Program-made: the position numbers and the translations under genes
From: PUPG01 sp964463915
GTDB lineage: Bacteria; Bacteroidota; Bacteroidia; Bacteroidales; UBA7960
NCBI GenBank assembly: GCA_964463915.1
Contig: CAYXEH010000049.1
Coordinates: 1 to 18,596 of the forward strand
Direction of reading: 5' to 3'
Length of the DNA: 18,596 bases
The notes under the pieces: model-generated
What the model saw: only the letters and a program-made list of their open reading frames with translations
What the model was told of the DNA's origin: nothing
Databases searched by the model: none
Shown: piece by piece, positions 1-8,472 of the stretch
Layout: every line of letters begins with the position of its first letter
How positions within the stretch are numbered: position 1 is the stretch's first letter

Positions 1-82
1 GCCGACTAACCGGAGAGGGCGATAGCCCTCGACTAACCGGAGAGGGCAATAGCCCCCGACTAACCAAGGGTGCAAAGCACCC
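1..82. repeat. Family A hairpin-linker repeats (three units)
   Basis: The linker GACTAACC occurs at 4-11, 31-38 and 58-65, an exact 27-bp period. Each linker is followed by a small hairpin. The first is AGGGC-GATA-GCCCT (16-29). The second is GGGC-AATA-GCCC (44-55). The third is GGGTGC-AAA-GCACCC (68-82). The first two stems are nearly the same, while the third has a different sequence but pairs perfectly, so structure is kept rather than sequence. The array ends 16 bp before galE and could lie in its leader RNA. It may continue beyond the left edge of the window. The function is not known to me. Confidence 0.8.
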
Positions 83-98
83 GTCAAAACAATGAAAA

Positions 99-1118
99 AT
101 GTCAGAAAAAATTTTAGTTACCGGCGGTGCCGGATACATCGGTTCTCATACCAGCGTGGTTTTGCAGGAAGCAGGTCATGAGGTATTTATCATTGACAAC
201 CTGTCCAATGCGAGGGCAGAGGTCATTGACAGCATTGCCCAAATCACGGGAACGAAACCAGGTTTCATGCAATTGGACTTATGTAACAGCGAAGATTTGC
301 ATGCTTTCTTCGACAAGCATCCAGACATTACAGGGGTCATTCACTTTGCCGCACACAAATCAGTCAATGAATCTTCCCGTTTCCCATTGAAATATTACCA
401 CAACAACGTGGTGGGCACCATTAACCTGCTGCAGGCGATGGAGCGGGCCAACTGCCACAACCTGGTTTTTTCGTCTTCCTGTACTGTTTACGGGCAACCT
501 GATCACCTCCCGGTTTCAGAAGAAGCCCCGCTGAAAAAAGCATTCTCCCCTTACGGTAACACAAAAAGAATGTGCGAAGAGATTATCCGGGATCAGGCTG
601 AAGCAGATAGCCTGCAAGCCATCGCCCTGAGATACTTCAATCCCATCGGTGCCCATGAGTCGTCCCGCATCGGGGAGCTCCCCCTGGGTGTTCCCAACAA
701 CCTGGTTCCTTATCTTACCCAGACTGCAGCGGGCAAAAGAGACCGTCTTAAAGTCTTCGGGCAGGACTACAACACTCATGATGGTACCGGGATCAGGGAT
801 TATATCCATATAACAGATCTGGCAGAAGCCCATCTGAAGGCGATCAGGCGGTTGCTGGAAAAGAAAAACAAAGAAGCTGCAGAGGTCTTCAACCTGGGAA
901 CCGGCACCGGCTACAGTGTCATGGACATTATACGCACATTTGAAAAAGTAACCGGTGTCAGGGTAAAACATGAAATCACGGACCGCCGCGCCGGCGACAT
1001 TGAAAAAGTATGGGCCGACCCGGGTAAAGCCAACCGGGAACTGGGGTGGAAGGCACGTTTTGGTCTGGATGACATGCTGCGCTCCGCCTGGAAATGGGAG
1101 CAGTCACTCAAAGAATAA
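99..1118 (+). CDS. galE: UDP-glucose 4-epimerase
   Basis: This enzyme interconverts UDP-galactose and UDP-glucose in the cytoplasm, the last step of the Leloir pathway, and also supplies UDP-galactose for surface glycans. The 339-residue protein has the usual length of the family. The N-terminal NAD-binding Rossmann motif TGGAGYIG is at residues 8-15. The catalytic serine sits in SSSCTVYG (S127) and the catalytic YxxxK is Y152-K156 in PYGNTK. The C-terminal half has the substrate-binding part (RYFNPIGAH, then RDYIHITDLAEAH). The start at 99 puts the Rossmann motif directly after a few residues; an ATG at 92 is in another frame. The gene is followed 11 bp later by a beta-galactosidase on the same strand, which fits a shared transcript for galactoside use. 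The promoter is not visible, because only hairpin repeats lie upstream in the window. Confidence 0.96.
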   Translation: MSEKILVTGGAGYIGSHTSVVLQEAGHEVFIIDNLSNARAEVIDSIAQITGTKPGFMQLDLCNSEDLHAFFDKHPDITGVIHFAAHKSVNESSRFPLKYYHNNVVGTINLLQAMERANCHNLVFSSSCTVYGQPDHLPVSEEAPLKKAFSPYGNTKRMCEEIIRDQAEADSLQAIALRYFNPIGAHESSRIGELPLGVPNNLVPYLTQTAAGKRDRLKVFGQDYNTHDGTGIRDYIHITDLAEAHLKAIRRLLEKKNKEAAEVFNLGTGTGYSVMDIIRTFEKVTGVRVKHEITDRRAGDIEKVWADPGKANRELGWKARFGLDDMLRSAWKWEQSLKE

Positions 1119-1129
1119 ACACTGTCATC

Positions 1130-4100
1130 ATGCGAATAACAGCACCCATCATTATCCTGTGGTGCACCTTCCTCGTGCACGGAAACCCCAGCAACCCCTG
1201 CATGGGTGCACCATTCACACAGCACTTACACAAATCTATTGCCGATAATTCTGTCAGGTCTTTCACTGAGAATATCGCCGTTCTCAAGGCATCCCAGGCT
1301 GATGGCTTTCAAAGAAACAGCAACATCGTCCCGGACAATCCCGACTGGGAAAATCCGGCCGTTTTTGCGATCAACAAAGAACCCGGGCGGGCAGCCTTTT
1401 TCAGTTTTGAAAGCAGGGAGAAAGCCATAACCAACGATCCTTTGCAGTCTGCACGCCACCTTTGCCTGGACGGAACCTGGACGTTTCACCTCTCTCAAAA
1501 CCCGGATCAGCGGCCCGTTGATTTTTATGAGCCTGGATTTGACACTACCGGCTGGGACAGCATTTTGGTTCCGGGCAACTGGGAAGTACAGGGTTTTGAC
1601 ATTCCCATTTATGTGAACCACCCCTATGCTTTCGCAGACCCGCGAAACCTGATCACGGATCTGGTTGAGGGGCCGGATCCGCCCAAAGTACCACGTGACT
1701 ACAATCCCGTAGGGTCCTACAGAAAAGAAATACAGGTACCGGAAAACTGGGAAGATCAGGAGGTTTTCATTCATTTCGGCTCCGTAAAATCTGCGTTCTA
1801 TCTTTGGGTGAACGGCCATAAAGTGGGATACAGCCAGGGGAGTAAGCTGCCGGCTGAATTCAATGTCACGGATTACCTCAAACCGGGCGAAAAGAATGTG
1901 ATTGCCGCGGAAGTTTATCGGTGGAGTGACGGATCCTACCTGGAGTGCCAGGATTTCTGGCGCATCAGCGGGATCGAACGAAGTGTATATATTTACGCAC
2001 AGCCCCCCCTACGGATTCGTGATTTTGAAGTGGTATCGGTATTGGATGACTCATATACCGACGGACTCTTCCGGCTGGAGGTGCTATTGCAGAACCACCA
2101 GATGCAGGAGCCAGAGTTCCGGCTGGCTTACAGCCTGGAGAATGAAGATGGCCTGGAAGTGGCTGCCGGCAAACTAGAGAGTGAAACCATTCACCGGGAT
2201 GTTTCCCTGACTTTTCCGGAAGTCCGGATTCCGGACGTAAAGGCCTGGAGTGCAGAAGATCCCTGTCTCTATACTTTAGTTATCAGCCTGGAAAACCACC
2301 ATGGTGCGCACCTGGAATCCATCAGCAGACAAATCGGTTTCAGAAGTATTGAAATTGAGCGGGGACAGCTTTTGGTAAACGGTGTACCCATTTTACTCAA
2401 AGGAGTCAACCTACATAGCCACAATCCGGAGCTTGGACATACCCTATCGGAAGAGCTCATGATGAAAGACATCCGGCTGCTCAAACAAAACAATTTCAAT
2501 GCCGTCCGGCTGAGTCATTACCCATTCCCGGAACGGTGGTACGAGTTGTGCGACAAGTACGGATTATATGTTGTGGACGAAGCCAATATCGAATCACATG
2601 GCATGTATTACGGTCCGGAATCCCTGGGAAAAGATCCGGAATGGATGGAAGCCCACCTGGACCGACTGGTAAGGATGGTCAAACGAACCCGCAACCATCC
2701 CTCAGTAACTACCTGGTCGATGGGTAATGAGGCCGGAAACGGCGTCAACTTTTATGAAGGCTACCATGCGATGAAGGAAGCAGATGCCACGGAAAGGCCG
2801 GTACAATATGAACGGGTGGAGACCAATTCCCGTTATGTGTTCGGATGGGAATGGAACTCCGACATCATTGTACCCCAATATCCTGACCCCGCATTTTTGA
2901 ACTGGTTTGGAGGATTCAAATCAGAACGGCCACTTATACCGTCAGAATATGCCCACTCCATGGGCAACAGCACCGGAAACTTTGCCGAATACTGGGAGGA
3001 GATCTACCGCCACCCCCAGCTTCAGGGCGGTTTCATCTGGGACTGGGTCGATCAGGGCCTATATGAAACAGACAAAGAAGGCAACCGGTTCTTTGCATTC
3101 GGAGGTTATCATGGGGAAGATATGCCGACAGACGGCAATTTCCTGCTTAACGGCATTGTGTTTCCTGACCGTGAACCCCAGCCCGCCTTATGGGAGGTCA
3201 AACAGGTGCAGCAACCCATCCGTTTCAATTTGCTGCAGGTAAACAACGGAACCGTCAGGCTCCTGATTGAGAATTATTACGATTTCACCGGACTGGATAC
3301 GTTTACTTTTGATGTTACTATTCGCGCAGACGGGCAAATTTTGCACCATATCCCCATCGACACCCTGGCTGTGAGCCCCCACAGCAGCAAAGTGGTGGAA
3401 CTGGCCTTGCCGGATGACATCAAAGTGGCAGCAAACACTGAATACTTCCTTGAAATTGAAGCTCGTAGGAAACAAGCTGCATGGCATTTCATGGAAGACC
3501 ATGTGGTGGCAGCCGGACAATTCCTTCTGCCATGGTATAAAAAGGAACCGCATGAAAGATCAGGCGGCCAGAGAATCACCCTGGAAGAGGACCTTAATTC
3601 CGTCCGTCTGTATAATGATGTTTTTGAGATCACTTTCGATCCCGATAGTGGAGCGATGACCTCATGGCAACTCCACGGAGAAGAACTCCTTGCCGGGGGC
3701 CCTACCCCGGATTACTGGCGGGCACCCACCGACAATGACTTCGGAAACCGGATGACAGAAAGGAATATTGAATGGAAGAAAGCTACCCGGGAACATAAAC
3801 TCAGTGATTTTGATGTGCAGCCGGCCGATGACTATTCCAGCGTACGCATAGAAACCACCTATGACCTTGACCCGGCCGTGGCCCTTTCCCGTGTGATCTA
3901 CACAGTTTACGCAGAGGGCAGCATGGATGTGGAAAAAATACTCCGCCCCGATAATGAAGACAGCCCTGACATCCCACGCGTGGGGATAAACCTCCTGCTA
4001 CTTCCGGCTTTCAATCAGCTCACCTGGTTCGGGCGCGGACCTTTTGAGAATTACAGCGACCGGAACACTGCTGCCTTTATCGGGCTATATCACAGTAAAG

Positions 4101-4528
4101 CAGATGAACAACTGGTACCCTACATCCGGCCCCAGGAGAACGGAAACAAAACGGGGGTCCGCTGGGCATCACTCACCAATGAAACGGGCAGCGGCCTCAT
4201 GTTTGTATCTCATCGTGAGGAGGGTCTTGACATGACTGCCATGCCTTATCTGACCTCTGATCTGGATGCACGTGAAGCCTATGATTACGGCCCTGTGCGC
4301 CTGGAGCAGAAAAACATCGCTTTCGTGGAGAGGCAGAGCCTGATTCGCTGGAACATTGATCACGGGCAACGGGGGGTAGCCGGAGTAAACAGCTGGGGAG
4401 CCATGCCGCTACCTGAGTACAGACTCCTGCCCAATCGTGAATACCGCTACAGCTTCAGCCTTGTTCCCTTGCTAAACAGCACAAAGGAGGAGCGCATACA
4501 GATCAGCAAGCAGTATATGCATCCCTGA
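1130..4528 (+). CDS. Secreted GH2 beta-galactosidase (LacZ-type)
   Basis: This glycoside hydrolase family 2 enzyme of 1132 residues should release terminal beta-galactose. The order is N-terminal jelly-roll (from about residue 80, WENPAVFAINKEPGRAAFF), immunoglobulin-like domain, TIM barrel, second Ig-like domain and the C-terminal Bgal small-chain domain (YWRAPTDNDFGNR). The acid/base glutamate is E534 in TWSMGNEAGNG and the nucleophile is E606 in IPSEYAHSMGN. I chose ATG 1130 rather than 1094 because it leaves an 11-bp gap after galE and starts a hydrophobic signal peptide (MRITAPIIILWCTFLVHG), so the enzyme is probably periplasmic. A spacer of about 60 residues with no obvious domain separates the signal from the first domain, and the protein is about 100 residues longer than E. 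coli LacZ. The exact substrate cannot be told; some relatives act on host or plant glycans. Confidence 0.93.
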   Translation: MRITAPIIILWCTFLVHGNPSNPCMGAPFTQHLHKSIADNSVRSFTENIAVLKASQADGFQRNSNIVPDNPDWENPAVFAINKEPGRAAFFSFESREKAITNDPLQSARHLCLDGTWTFHLSQNPDQRPVDFYEPGFDTTGWDSILVPGNWEVQGFDIPIYVNHPYAFADPRNLITDLVEGPDPPKVPRDYNPVGSYRKEIQVPENWEDQEVFIHFGSVKSAFYLWVNGHKVGYSQGSKLPAEFNVTDYLKPGEKNVIAAEVYRWSDGSYLECQDFWRISGIERSVYIYAQPPLRIRDFEVVSVLDDSYTDGLFRLEVLLQNHQMQEPEFRLAYSLENEDGLEVAAGKLESETIHRDVSLTFPEVRIPDVKAWSAEDPCLYTLVISLENHHGAHLESISRQIGFRSIEIERGQLLVNGVPILLKGVNLHSHNPELGHTLSEELMMKDIRLLKQNNFNAVRLSHYPFPERWYELCDKYGLYVVDEANIESHGMYYGPESLGKDPEWMEAHLDRLVRMVKRTRNHPSVTTWSMGNEAGNGVNFYEGYHAMKEADATERPVQYERVETNSRYVFGWEWNSDIIVPQYPDPAFLNWFGGFKSERPLIPSEYAHSMGNSTGNFAEYWEEIYRHPQLQGGFIWDWVDQGLYETDKEGNRFFAFGGYHGEDMPTDGNFLLNGIVFPDREPQPALWEVKQVQQPIRFNLLQVNNGTVRLLIENYYDFTGLDTFTFDVTIRADGQILHHIPIDTLAVSPHSSKVVELALPDDIKVAANTEYFLEIEARRKQAAWHFMEDHVVAAGQFLLPWYKKEPHERSGGQRITLEEDLNSVRLYNDVFEITFDPDSGAMTSWQLHGEELLAGGPTPDYWRAPTDNDFGNRMTERNIEWKKATREHKLSDFDVQPADDYSSVRIETTYDLDPAVALSRVIYTVYAEGSMDVEKILRPDNEDSPDIPRVGINLLLLPAFNQLTWFGRGPFENYSDRNTAAFIGLYHSKADEQLVPYIRPQENGNKTGVRWASLTNETGSGLMFVSHREEGLDMTAMPYLTSDLDAREAYDYGPVRLEQKNIAFVERQSLIRWNIDHGQRGVAGVNSWGAMPLPEYRLLPNREYRYSFSLVPLLNSTKEERIQISKQYMHP

Positions 4529-4559
4529 AATACAAAATAATCGTAAAACGGCAAATGGG

Positions 4560-4595
4560 AAAAAGCCGGGAAAGTCACATCCGCTCCTCCGGCTT
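4560..4595 (-). terminator. Possible terminator of the T9SS surface-protein gene
   Basis: AAGCCGG (4563-4569) and CCGGCTT (4589-4595) form a 7-bp stem with a 19-nt loop, lying 18 bp past the stop of the minus-strand gene. Read on the minus strand the stem is followed by a short run of T. The loop is long and the T run short, so this is a weak candidate. On the plus strand no T run follows, so it would not serve the beta-galactosidase gene equally well. Confidence 0.38.
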
Positions 4596-4613
4596 CTCGC
4601 TGACCTCAGGCAA

Positions 4614-6749
4614 TCAGGGTGTACCAACCTGTACCTTTTCAAGGGCCATTCCGGAAACTGTTTCCACCTGGACCATATATATACCAGGGGCAAACTGCCC
4701 CACGTTTAATTCATACACATCACTGCCTGCCTCACTGCTGGAATAAACGACCTGGTTGGCAGTATTCATTACACGGATCTGCCGGATGGGTGTCTCAGCT
4801 TCCACGAAAAGATGCGTACCGGCAGGATTGGGAAAGACCTTCACCACGGAAAGATCGATGGCAGACTCCCCCACAACCATGTACACATAACTATTGTCAC
4901 CCGTTGTATTCCCATCCTGATCGACCGTTACATTAAGATGTGAATCAGGCATCACCCAGAAAGAAGAACCGGAACCATCATCTCCGGCGGCATTCCATGC
5001 ATAGGATCCGGGAGGAATGTTAAGCGTCACCGACCAGTTATGGGCGGGGTCTTCCAGCATGGAAACAAAGTCCCAGTTGGTCATGTCTCCTGCCATCTGC
5101 AACTGCTTCAGGGTTTCACTGTCATCCACCACGGTAAAGACCACGGCAAATGCCTGTGGGCTATCACTGATGCGGATGTCTTCCAGGCTTCGCGCCGTGA
5201 TCACGGAGCCGTTTTCATTATTGGTCACCAGCCCGGTAATCTTCAGATCTCCCTCTGGAATAGGGGTGCCAATGTAATCCGATCCCGGGAAAACGGCACA
5301 AAAGTTAGCTTCCCCTTCCCCGTCAGCAAGAATATAGCATTCCCCCTCCGTGAAAACTCCACCCTTTGCAGTAAAGTAAACATCATGCACCTCAACCAGT
5401 CTGGATTGATAAGTCATCCCCGAACCTGAAAGCTCCTGCAGAGATAATTGGAGCGGATTCAGTTCCGCGCCACTGGAAGAAGCCTCTCCGGGACTCATTA
5501 CCGGCACCCAGTATAGCATGTGATCCGACTCGACTAACCTTCCCTGCAGGCCGCCAATGCCGTCCCCCATGGCATAATCCTCCTCAAGTACACCATTGAT
5601 ATCCCATAGCACCATTCCCGCGGTTTCATCCTGCACAAAATATTTGCCCTCAGAGGCAAGCCGCCAACTCACCAACACTTCATTCTCCAAAGCATATATG
5701 GTTTCTTCGTCGGGCTCTGATTGCCGGAGGTCCTGCAGAGAGGAAACATCTGCCACTACCGGGGCCAGCGATTCATCATAATCAGTCCATACCACATTAT
5801 CTATGGCCACCTGTCCGCTGCTGTTATACCGGTTTATAAACTTTAGTATCACTTCACCGGGGGTATGCACTTCGATCTGGCCCGAGTGAAGCACTTCCCC
5901 TTGCTGCCCGTTGGAACTCACCGTGGCCGCCACCTCACCATTCACCATCAACTGCAAGTTTACATCCGTAGAAAACTCCTGCTCATAATCAAAAGAGATC
6001 ACCCCAATTCCATCGGGGATCACTCCCGACTCAACGTAGGCCTGGGGGTCCCGATTCCTCCCGAGCATAACCGCCCTGCCGTCAAAGGCATCCAACCCTC
6101 TTGTCTGGACAAATGTCCAGTCTGATCCGTCCTGTCCGGGAAAGGTTCCATCAACATAAGAATTCCCCGTCAGTTCCATAAATTCAAAGGTTTCATGCCC
6201 CCCATCGGTAATGGGGTCATACTGCATTACCGAAAAATCATCGTAGTACACCTGACCCTCTCCTTCACCAATGCCGTGTGTCCTGACTTCCAGGTGCAAC
6301 CCATCAGCTTCCGGCGGAGCTGCCAGTGATACCGTGAATTCCTGCCATTCCTCACTCACCTCCGACAACGCCTCCGGGCGCAATAACTCCCCGTTTCCCT
6401 CCAGCTTTTCCTCTCCCTTAAGCCAGAACGCATGTAACCCGCCTGCCGCATCCGGATCATTGTCAAAATAGCGATAAGAGATGGTATAATGCTTCGCCCC
6501 TTCAACCTCAACCACCTGCCACATCCGGTTAATACGCACCATCTGCTTCAGGGAATAACTCCCCCGGAACACCTCTCCGCTCTCCTGTCCGGTAAACTGT
6601 TCGAAATGCCAGTGATCAGGCTGTCCATTGGTCCACGACTCAAAATAGCCATTTCTGACCAGGTTGCTTTGTGCCTGCACCGACCCAACTGTGAAGACTC
6701 CAAGCACGATCAACCACAAAAACTGCAAACTTCTTTTCCAATTATACAT
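4614..6749 (-). CDS. Multidomain surface protein with T9SS sorting domain
   Basis: This 711-residue protein is exported and probably anchored at, or released from, the cell surface by the type IX secretion system. A signal peptide covers residues 1-26 (cleavage after VQA). Two jelly-roll-like regions follow (about 29-178, starting LVRNGYFESWTNGQPDHWHFE, and about 190-325), resembling carbohydrate-binding modules of the CBM4/9 type. Residues of about 330-530 look like an OB-fold region of the DUF5689 kind. Residues 532-625 (MAGDMTNWDF, then NWSVTLNIPPGSYAW) resemble a CBM20/48-like or SusE/F-like domain. The T9SS type A tail is at 635-711 (VFPNPAG, then FAPGIYMVQVET). I see no catalytic domain, so binding of glycans is the likeliest role; this is inference from fold-like patterns. 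It converges on the galE/beta-galactosidase pair but is on the other strand, so a shared job is only a possibility. Confidence 0.85.
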   Translation of the reverse strand: MYNWKRSLQFLWLIVLGVFTVGSVQAQSNLVRNGYFESWTNGQPDHWHFEQFTGQESGEVFRGSYSLKQMVRINRMWQVVEVEGAKHYTISYRYFDNDPDAAGGLHAFWLKGEEKLEGNGELLRPEALSEVSEEWQEFTVSLAAPPEADGLHLEVRTHGIGEGEGQVYYDDFSVMQYDPITDGGHETFEFMELTGNSYVDGTFPGQDGSDWTFVQTRGLDAFDGRAVMLGRNRDPQAYVESGVIPDGIGVISFDYEQEFSTDVNLQLMVNGEVAATVSSNGQQGEVLHSGQIEVHTPGEVILKFINRYNSSGQVAIDNVVWTDYDESLAPVVADVSSLQDLRQSEPDEETIYALENEVLVSWRLASEGKYFVQDETAGMVLWDINGVLEEDYAMGDGIGGLQGRLVESDHMLYWVPVMSPGEASSSGAELNPLQLSLQELSGSGMTYQSRLVEVHDVYFTAKGGVFTEGECYILADGEGEANFCAVFPGSDYIGTPIPEGDLKITGLVTNNENGSVITARSLEDIRISDSPQAFAVVFTVVDDSETLKQLQMAGDMTNWDFVSMLEDPAHNWSVTLNIPPGSYAWNAAGDDGSGSSFWVMPDSHLNVTVDQDGNTTGDNSYVYMVVGESAIDLSVVKVFPNPAGTHLFVEAETPIRQIRVMNTANQVVYSSSEAGSDVYELNVGQFAPGIYMVQVETVSGMALEKVQVGTP

Positions 6750-6753
6750 GTTT

Positions 6754-6787
6754 GTTTGGGTTTAATGAAACATATTTTCACCCAAAC
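6754..6787. promoter_or_regulatory. Inverted repeat over the surface-protein promoter
   Basis: GTTTGGGT (6754-6761) and ACCCAAAC (6780-6787) form a perfect 8-bp inverted repeat with an 18-nt A/T-rich spacer. One arm overlaps the -7 box at 6783-6790 and the other ends 4 bp before the start codon at 6749. Because the expected transcript start lies between the arms, a DNA operator for a dimeric regulator is likelier than an RNA hairpin. No regulator gene for it can be named. Confidence 0.45.
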
Positions 6788-6790
6788 TTA
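6783..6790 (-). promoter_or_regulatory. Bacteroidota -7 promoter box (TAAGTTTG)
   Basis: On the minus strand TAAGTTTG matches the Bacteroidota -7 consensus TAnnTTTG exactly, 33 bp upstream of the start of the T9SS surface-protein gene. No TTTG -33 box is found at the usual 19-21 bp spacing, so the promoter may need an activator or be weak. Confidence 0.45.
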
Positions 6791-6868
6791 TGTGTTTTTA
6801 ATGTTTATTGATTGTTTTTTGGAGCTGAATAATCCAAAAGGAGAGAAATGAAACCTGAAAGGATGTGC

Positions 6869-6930
6869 GTCGTGCCTTGGCCACTCTGGTTGTTGGTTTG
6901 TCGTGGCTGACGCCACTTCGGTTGTTGGTT
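6869..6930. repeat. Family B hairpin-linker repeats, left of the gap
   Basis: Two units of about 31-32 bp start with GTCGTG at 6869 and 6900 and end with the linker GGTTGTTGGTT (6888-6898 and 6920-6930). The second unit has a clean hairpin, GTGGC-TGAC-GCCAC (6903-6916). The first has a related but imperfect one (GTGCC, then GGCCAC). The second linker runs straight into the run of Ns, so more copies probably lie in the gap. Confidence 0.75.
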
Positions 6931-7030
6931 NNNNNNNNNNNNNNNNNNNNNNNNNNNNNNNNNNNNNNNNNNNNNNNNNNNNNNNNNNNNNNNNNNNNNN
7001 NNNNNNNNNNNNNNNNNNNNNNNNNNNNNN
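6931..7030. other. Assembly gap (100 Ns)
   Basis: Exactly 100 undetermined bases, the customary placeholder for a scaffold join of unknown length. The same 11-base linker GGTTGTTGGTT borders both sides, so a repeat array too long or too similar for the assembler is the likely cause. Distances across it should not be trusted. Confidence 0.95.
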
Positions 7031-7067
7031 GGTTGTTGGTTCTCATGGGCCATGAGAACCAACAACC
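7031..7067. repeat. Family B 37-nt near-perfect palindrome, right of the gap
   Basis: The arms GGTTGTTGGTTCTCATGG (7031-7048) and its exact complement (7050-7067) surround one base (7049), giving an 18-bp perfect stem. The outer 11 bases of each arm are the family B linker, here in inverted orientation, and the inner part is a third stem sequence. It lies 19 bp downstream of the tldE stop on the minus strand and might end that transcript, but no T run is visible because the gap follows. Confidence 0.8.
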
Positions 7068-7086
7068 ATCGGGGCGTTATCTCTGA

Positions 7087-8421
7087 CTATTCCCCGCCGA
7101 TCTGCATCTCAGCAATACGCAAAGTGGGTACCGTAAAGGAACTGTTTATATCCACATCATCGGCCATCATATCTATATTGGGGAAAATCTGATCGGCACT
7201 GCCTGCAATGGTCAGTCCCTGGACAGGATACATGATCTGCCCGTTCTCAACCCAGAATCCACTGGCTCCGCCACTGTAATTTCCGGTTACCGGATTTACG
7301 CCGTACCCGGTGATGCCGGTCAGCAACAAACCGCGGCGGGTATTGGCGATTATTTCATCGCGGGTATGCTGACCAGGTTCCACGTATATGTTATGTGTAC
7401 CAATACCCGGAAGACTGGTAAATCCACCCCGGGAGGCATTGCCCGTACTCTCCACACCGGCTCGCATGGCTGCCCTGGTATTGTACAGAAAGCCTTTCAG
7501 CACGCCATTTTCAACCAGTGTTCGTTTCGAAGCCGGAACTCCCTCTCCGTCAAATGGCTTACTTCCAAGTCCGCGGGCCCGTGTGGCATCATCAATAATC
7601 GTCAGTAGATCAGAAGCAAAACGTTCATTCATGGAATTTTCGAGAAAACTCGCACTACGGTTCACCCGGTCGCCGTTGAGGGCGCCAATAATGCCGCCAA
7701 TCAGTGAGCTGGCCACAGAGGTGTCGTAAATGACGGGAGCCCGTTGAGTTCGCACCATTCTCGGATCAAGCATCTCATAAGCTTTCCTGGATGCCTCCGC
7801 CGCAATTTTATCCAACGGATCAAGGTCAGCAAAGAAACGACGGGAACAATATTCCCCTCCCGTATGACGCTGCTCTCCTTTTTCCGCAACCACACCCACG
7901 CCAATGGAGCAGGAGCCTGAACGGTAGCTTTTGATGATCCCTTTGGAGTTGGCCACAATAATCTCTGTCTCTCCTTCTCCGAAGGAAGCACCTGAACTGT
8001 GCCGGATCCTTTCATCCTGCATGGCCAGTGATTCCAGCTCCAGTGCCATTTCAATTTTCCTGTCCATGGGCACTGTGGCGATCTCAGGGTCATATAAGCC
8101 TTCCACCTCCTGGTGGGCATACTCCGAGGGCAATACATTGTGCTCATCAGGGGTAGTCAGTTCCGCAAAAGCGATGGCACGGCGCATGGTCTCATCCAGT
8201 GACCGGTCACTGAGGTCATTACAGTGACTGAAGCCGGTACGGCCATTAACCATTACCCGGAAGCCTGCCCCGCCGGCATTCTCCTCCTGGATAGTTTCAA
8301 TGTCATCATTGCGAACCCTTACCGAGAGGTTTCGTCTGGTCTGCAGATAAACCTCCACCTCATCGGCTCCAAAACGGCGTCCGCGACTGACCATTTTTTC
8401 TGCTATATCTTTGTAATTCAT
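7087..8421 (-). CDS. tldE: TldE/PmbA-family protein (TldD partner)
   Basis: This 444-residue protein belongs to the TldD/PmbA family (U62). In E. coli TldE pairs with TldD to form a peptidase that processes microcin B17 and degrades the CcdA antitoxin; the TldE half supports the complex and lacks the metal site. Consistent with that, no HExxxH is present here, and the length is close to that of E. coli PmbA. Family patterns visible include the N-terminal RGADEVEVYL-like strand and a C-terminal GINPVTG-like turn (GYGVNPVTGNYSGGASGFWVENG). It starts 51 bp after the tldD stop on the same strand, so the two are probably cotranscribed. Unlike its TldD neighbour it has no signal peptide, which raises the question of where the two meet. 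The natural substrate is unknown; no peptide precursor gene is visible nearby. Confidence 0.9.
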   Translation of the reverse strand: MNYKDIAEKMVSRGRRFGADEVEVYLQTRRNLSVRVRNDDIETIQEENAGGAGFRVMVNGRTGFSHCNDLSDRSLDETMRRAIAFAELTTPDEHNVLPSEYAHQEVEGLYDPEIATVPMDRKIEMALELESLAMQDERIRHSSGASFGEGETEIIVANSKGIIKSYRSGSCSIGVGVVAEKGEQRHTGGEYCSRRFFADLDPLDKIAAEASRKAYEMLDPRMVRTQRAPVIYDTSVASSLIGGIIGALNGDRVNRSASFLENSMNERFASDLLTIIDDATRARGLGSKPFDGEGVPASKRTLVENGVLKGFLYNTRAAMRAGVESTGNASRGGFTSLPGIGTHNIYVEPGQHTRDEIIANTRRGLLLTGITGYGVNPVTGNYSGGASGFWVENGQIMYPVQGLTIAGSADQIFPNIDMMADDVDINSSFTVPTLRIAEMQIGGE

Positions 8422-8472
8422 TTTGTTTTTCTTTTTGATGTGTTTGTCAGTACCTATTACCGAATTTGATTA

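Noticed and set aside
1..82. A short CRISPR array
   Set aside because: The period is 27 bp with an 8-bp constant part, there are no unique 30-bp spacers, the variable part is a hairpin, and there are no cas genes.
92..181. A small upstream frame overlapping the start of galE
   Set aside because: The 29-residue frame is almost wholly inside galE in another frame and has no sign of selection; probably chance.
516..971. A 151-residue frame antisense to galE
   Set aside because: It is a shadow of the galE codon pattern and shows no motif.
6798..7086. Open reading frames spanning the N run on both strands
   Set aside because: They exist only because Ns do not create stops, and they read repeat sequence; no protein motif is seen.
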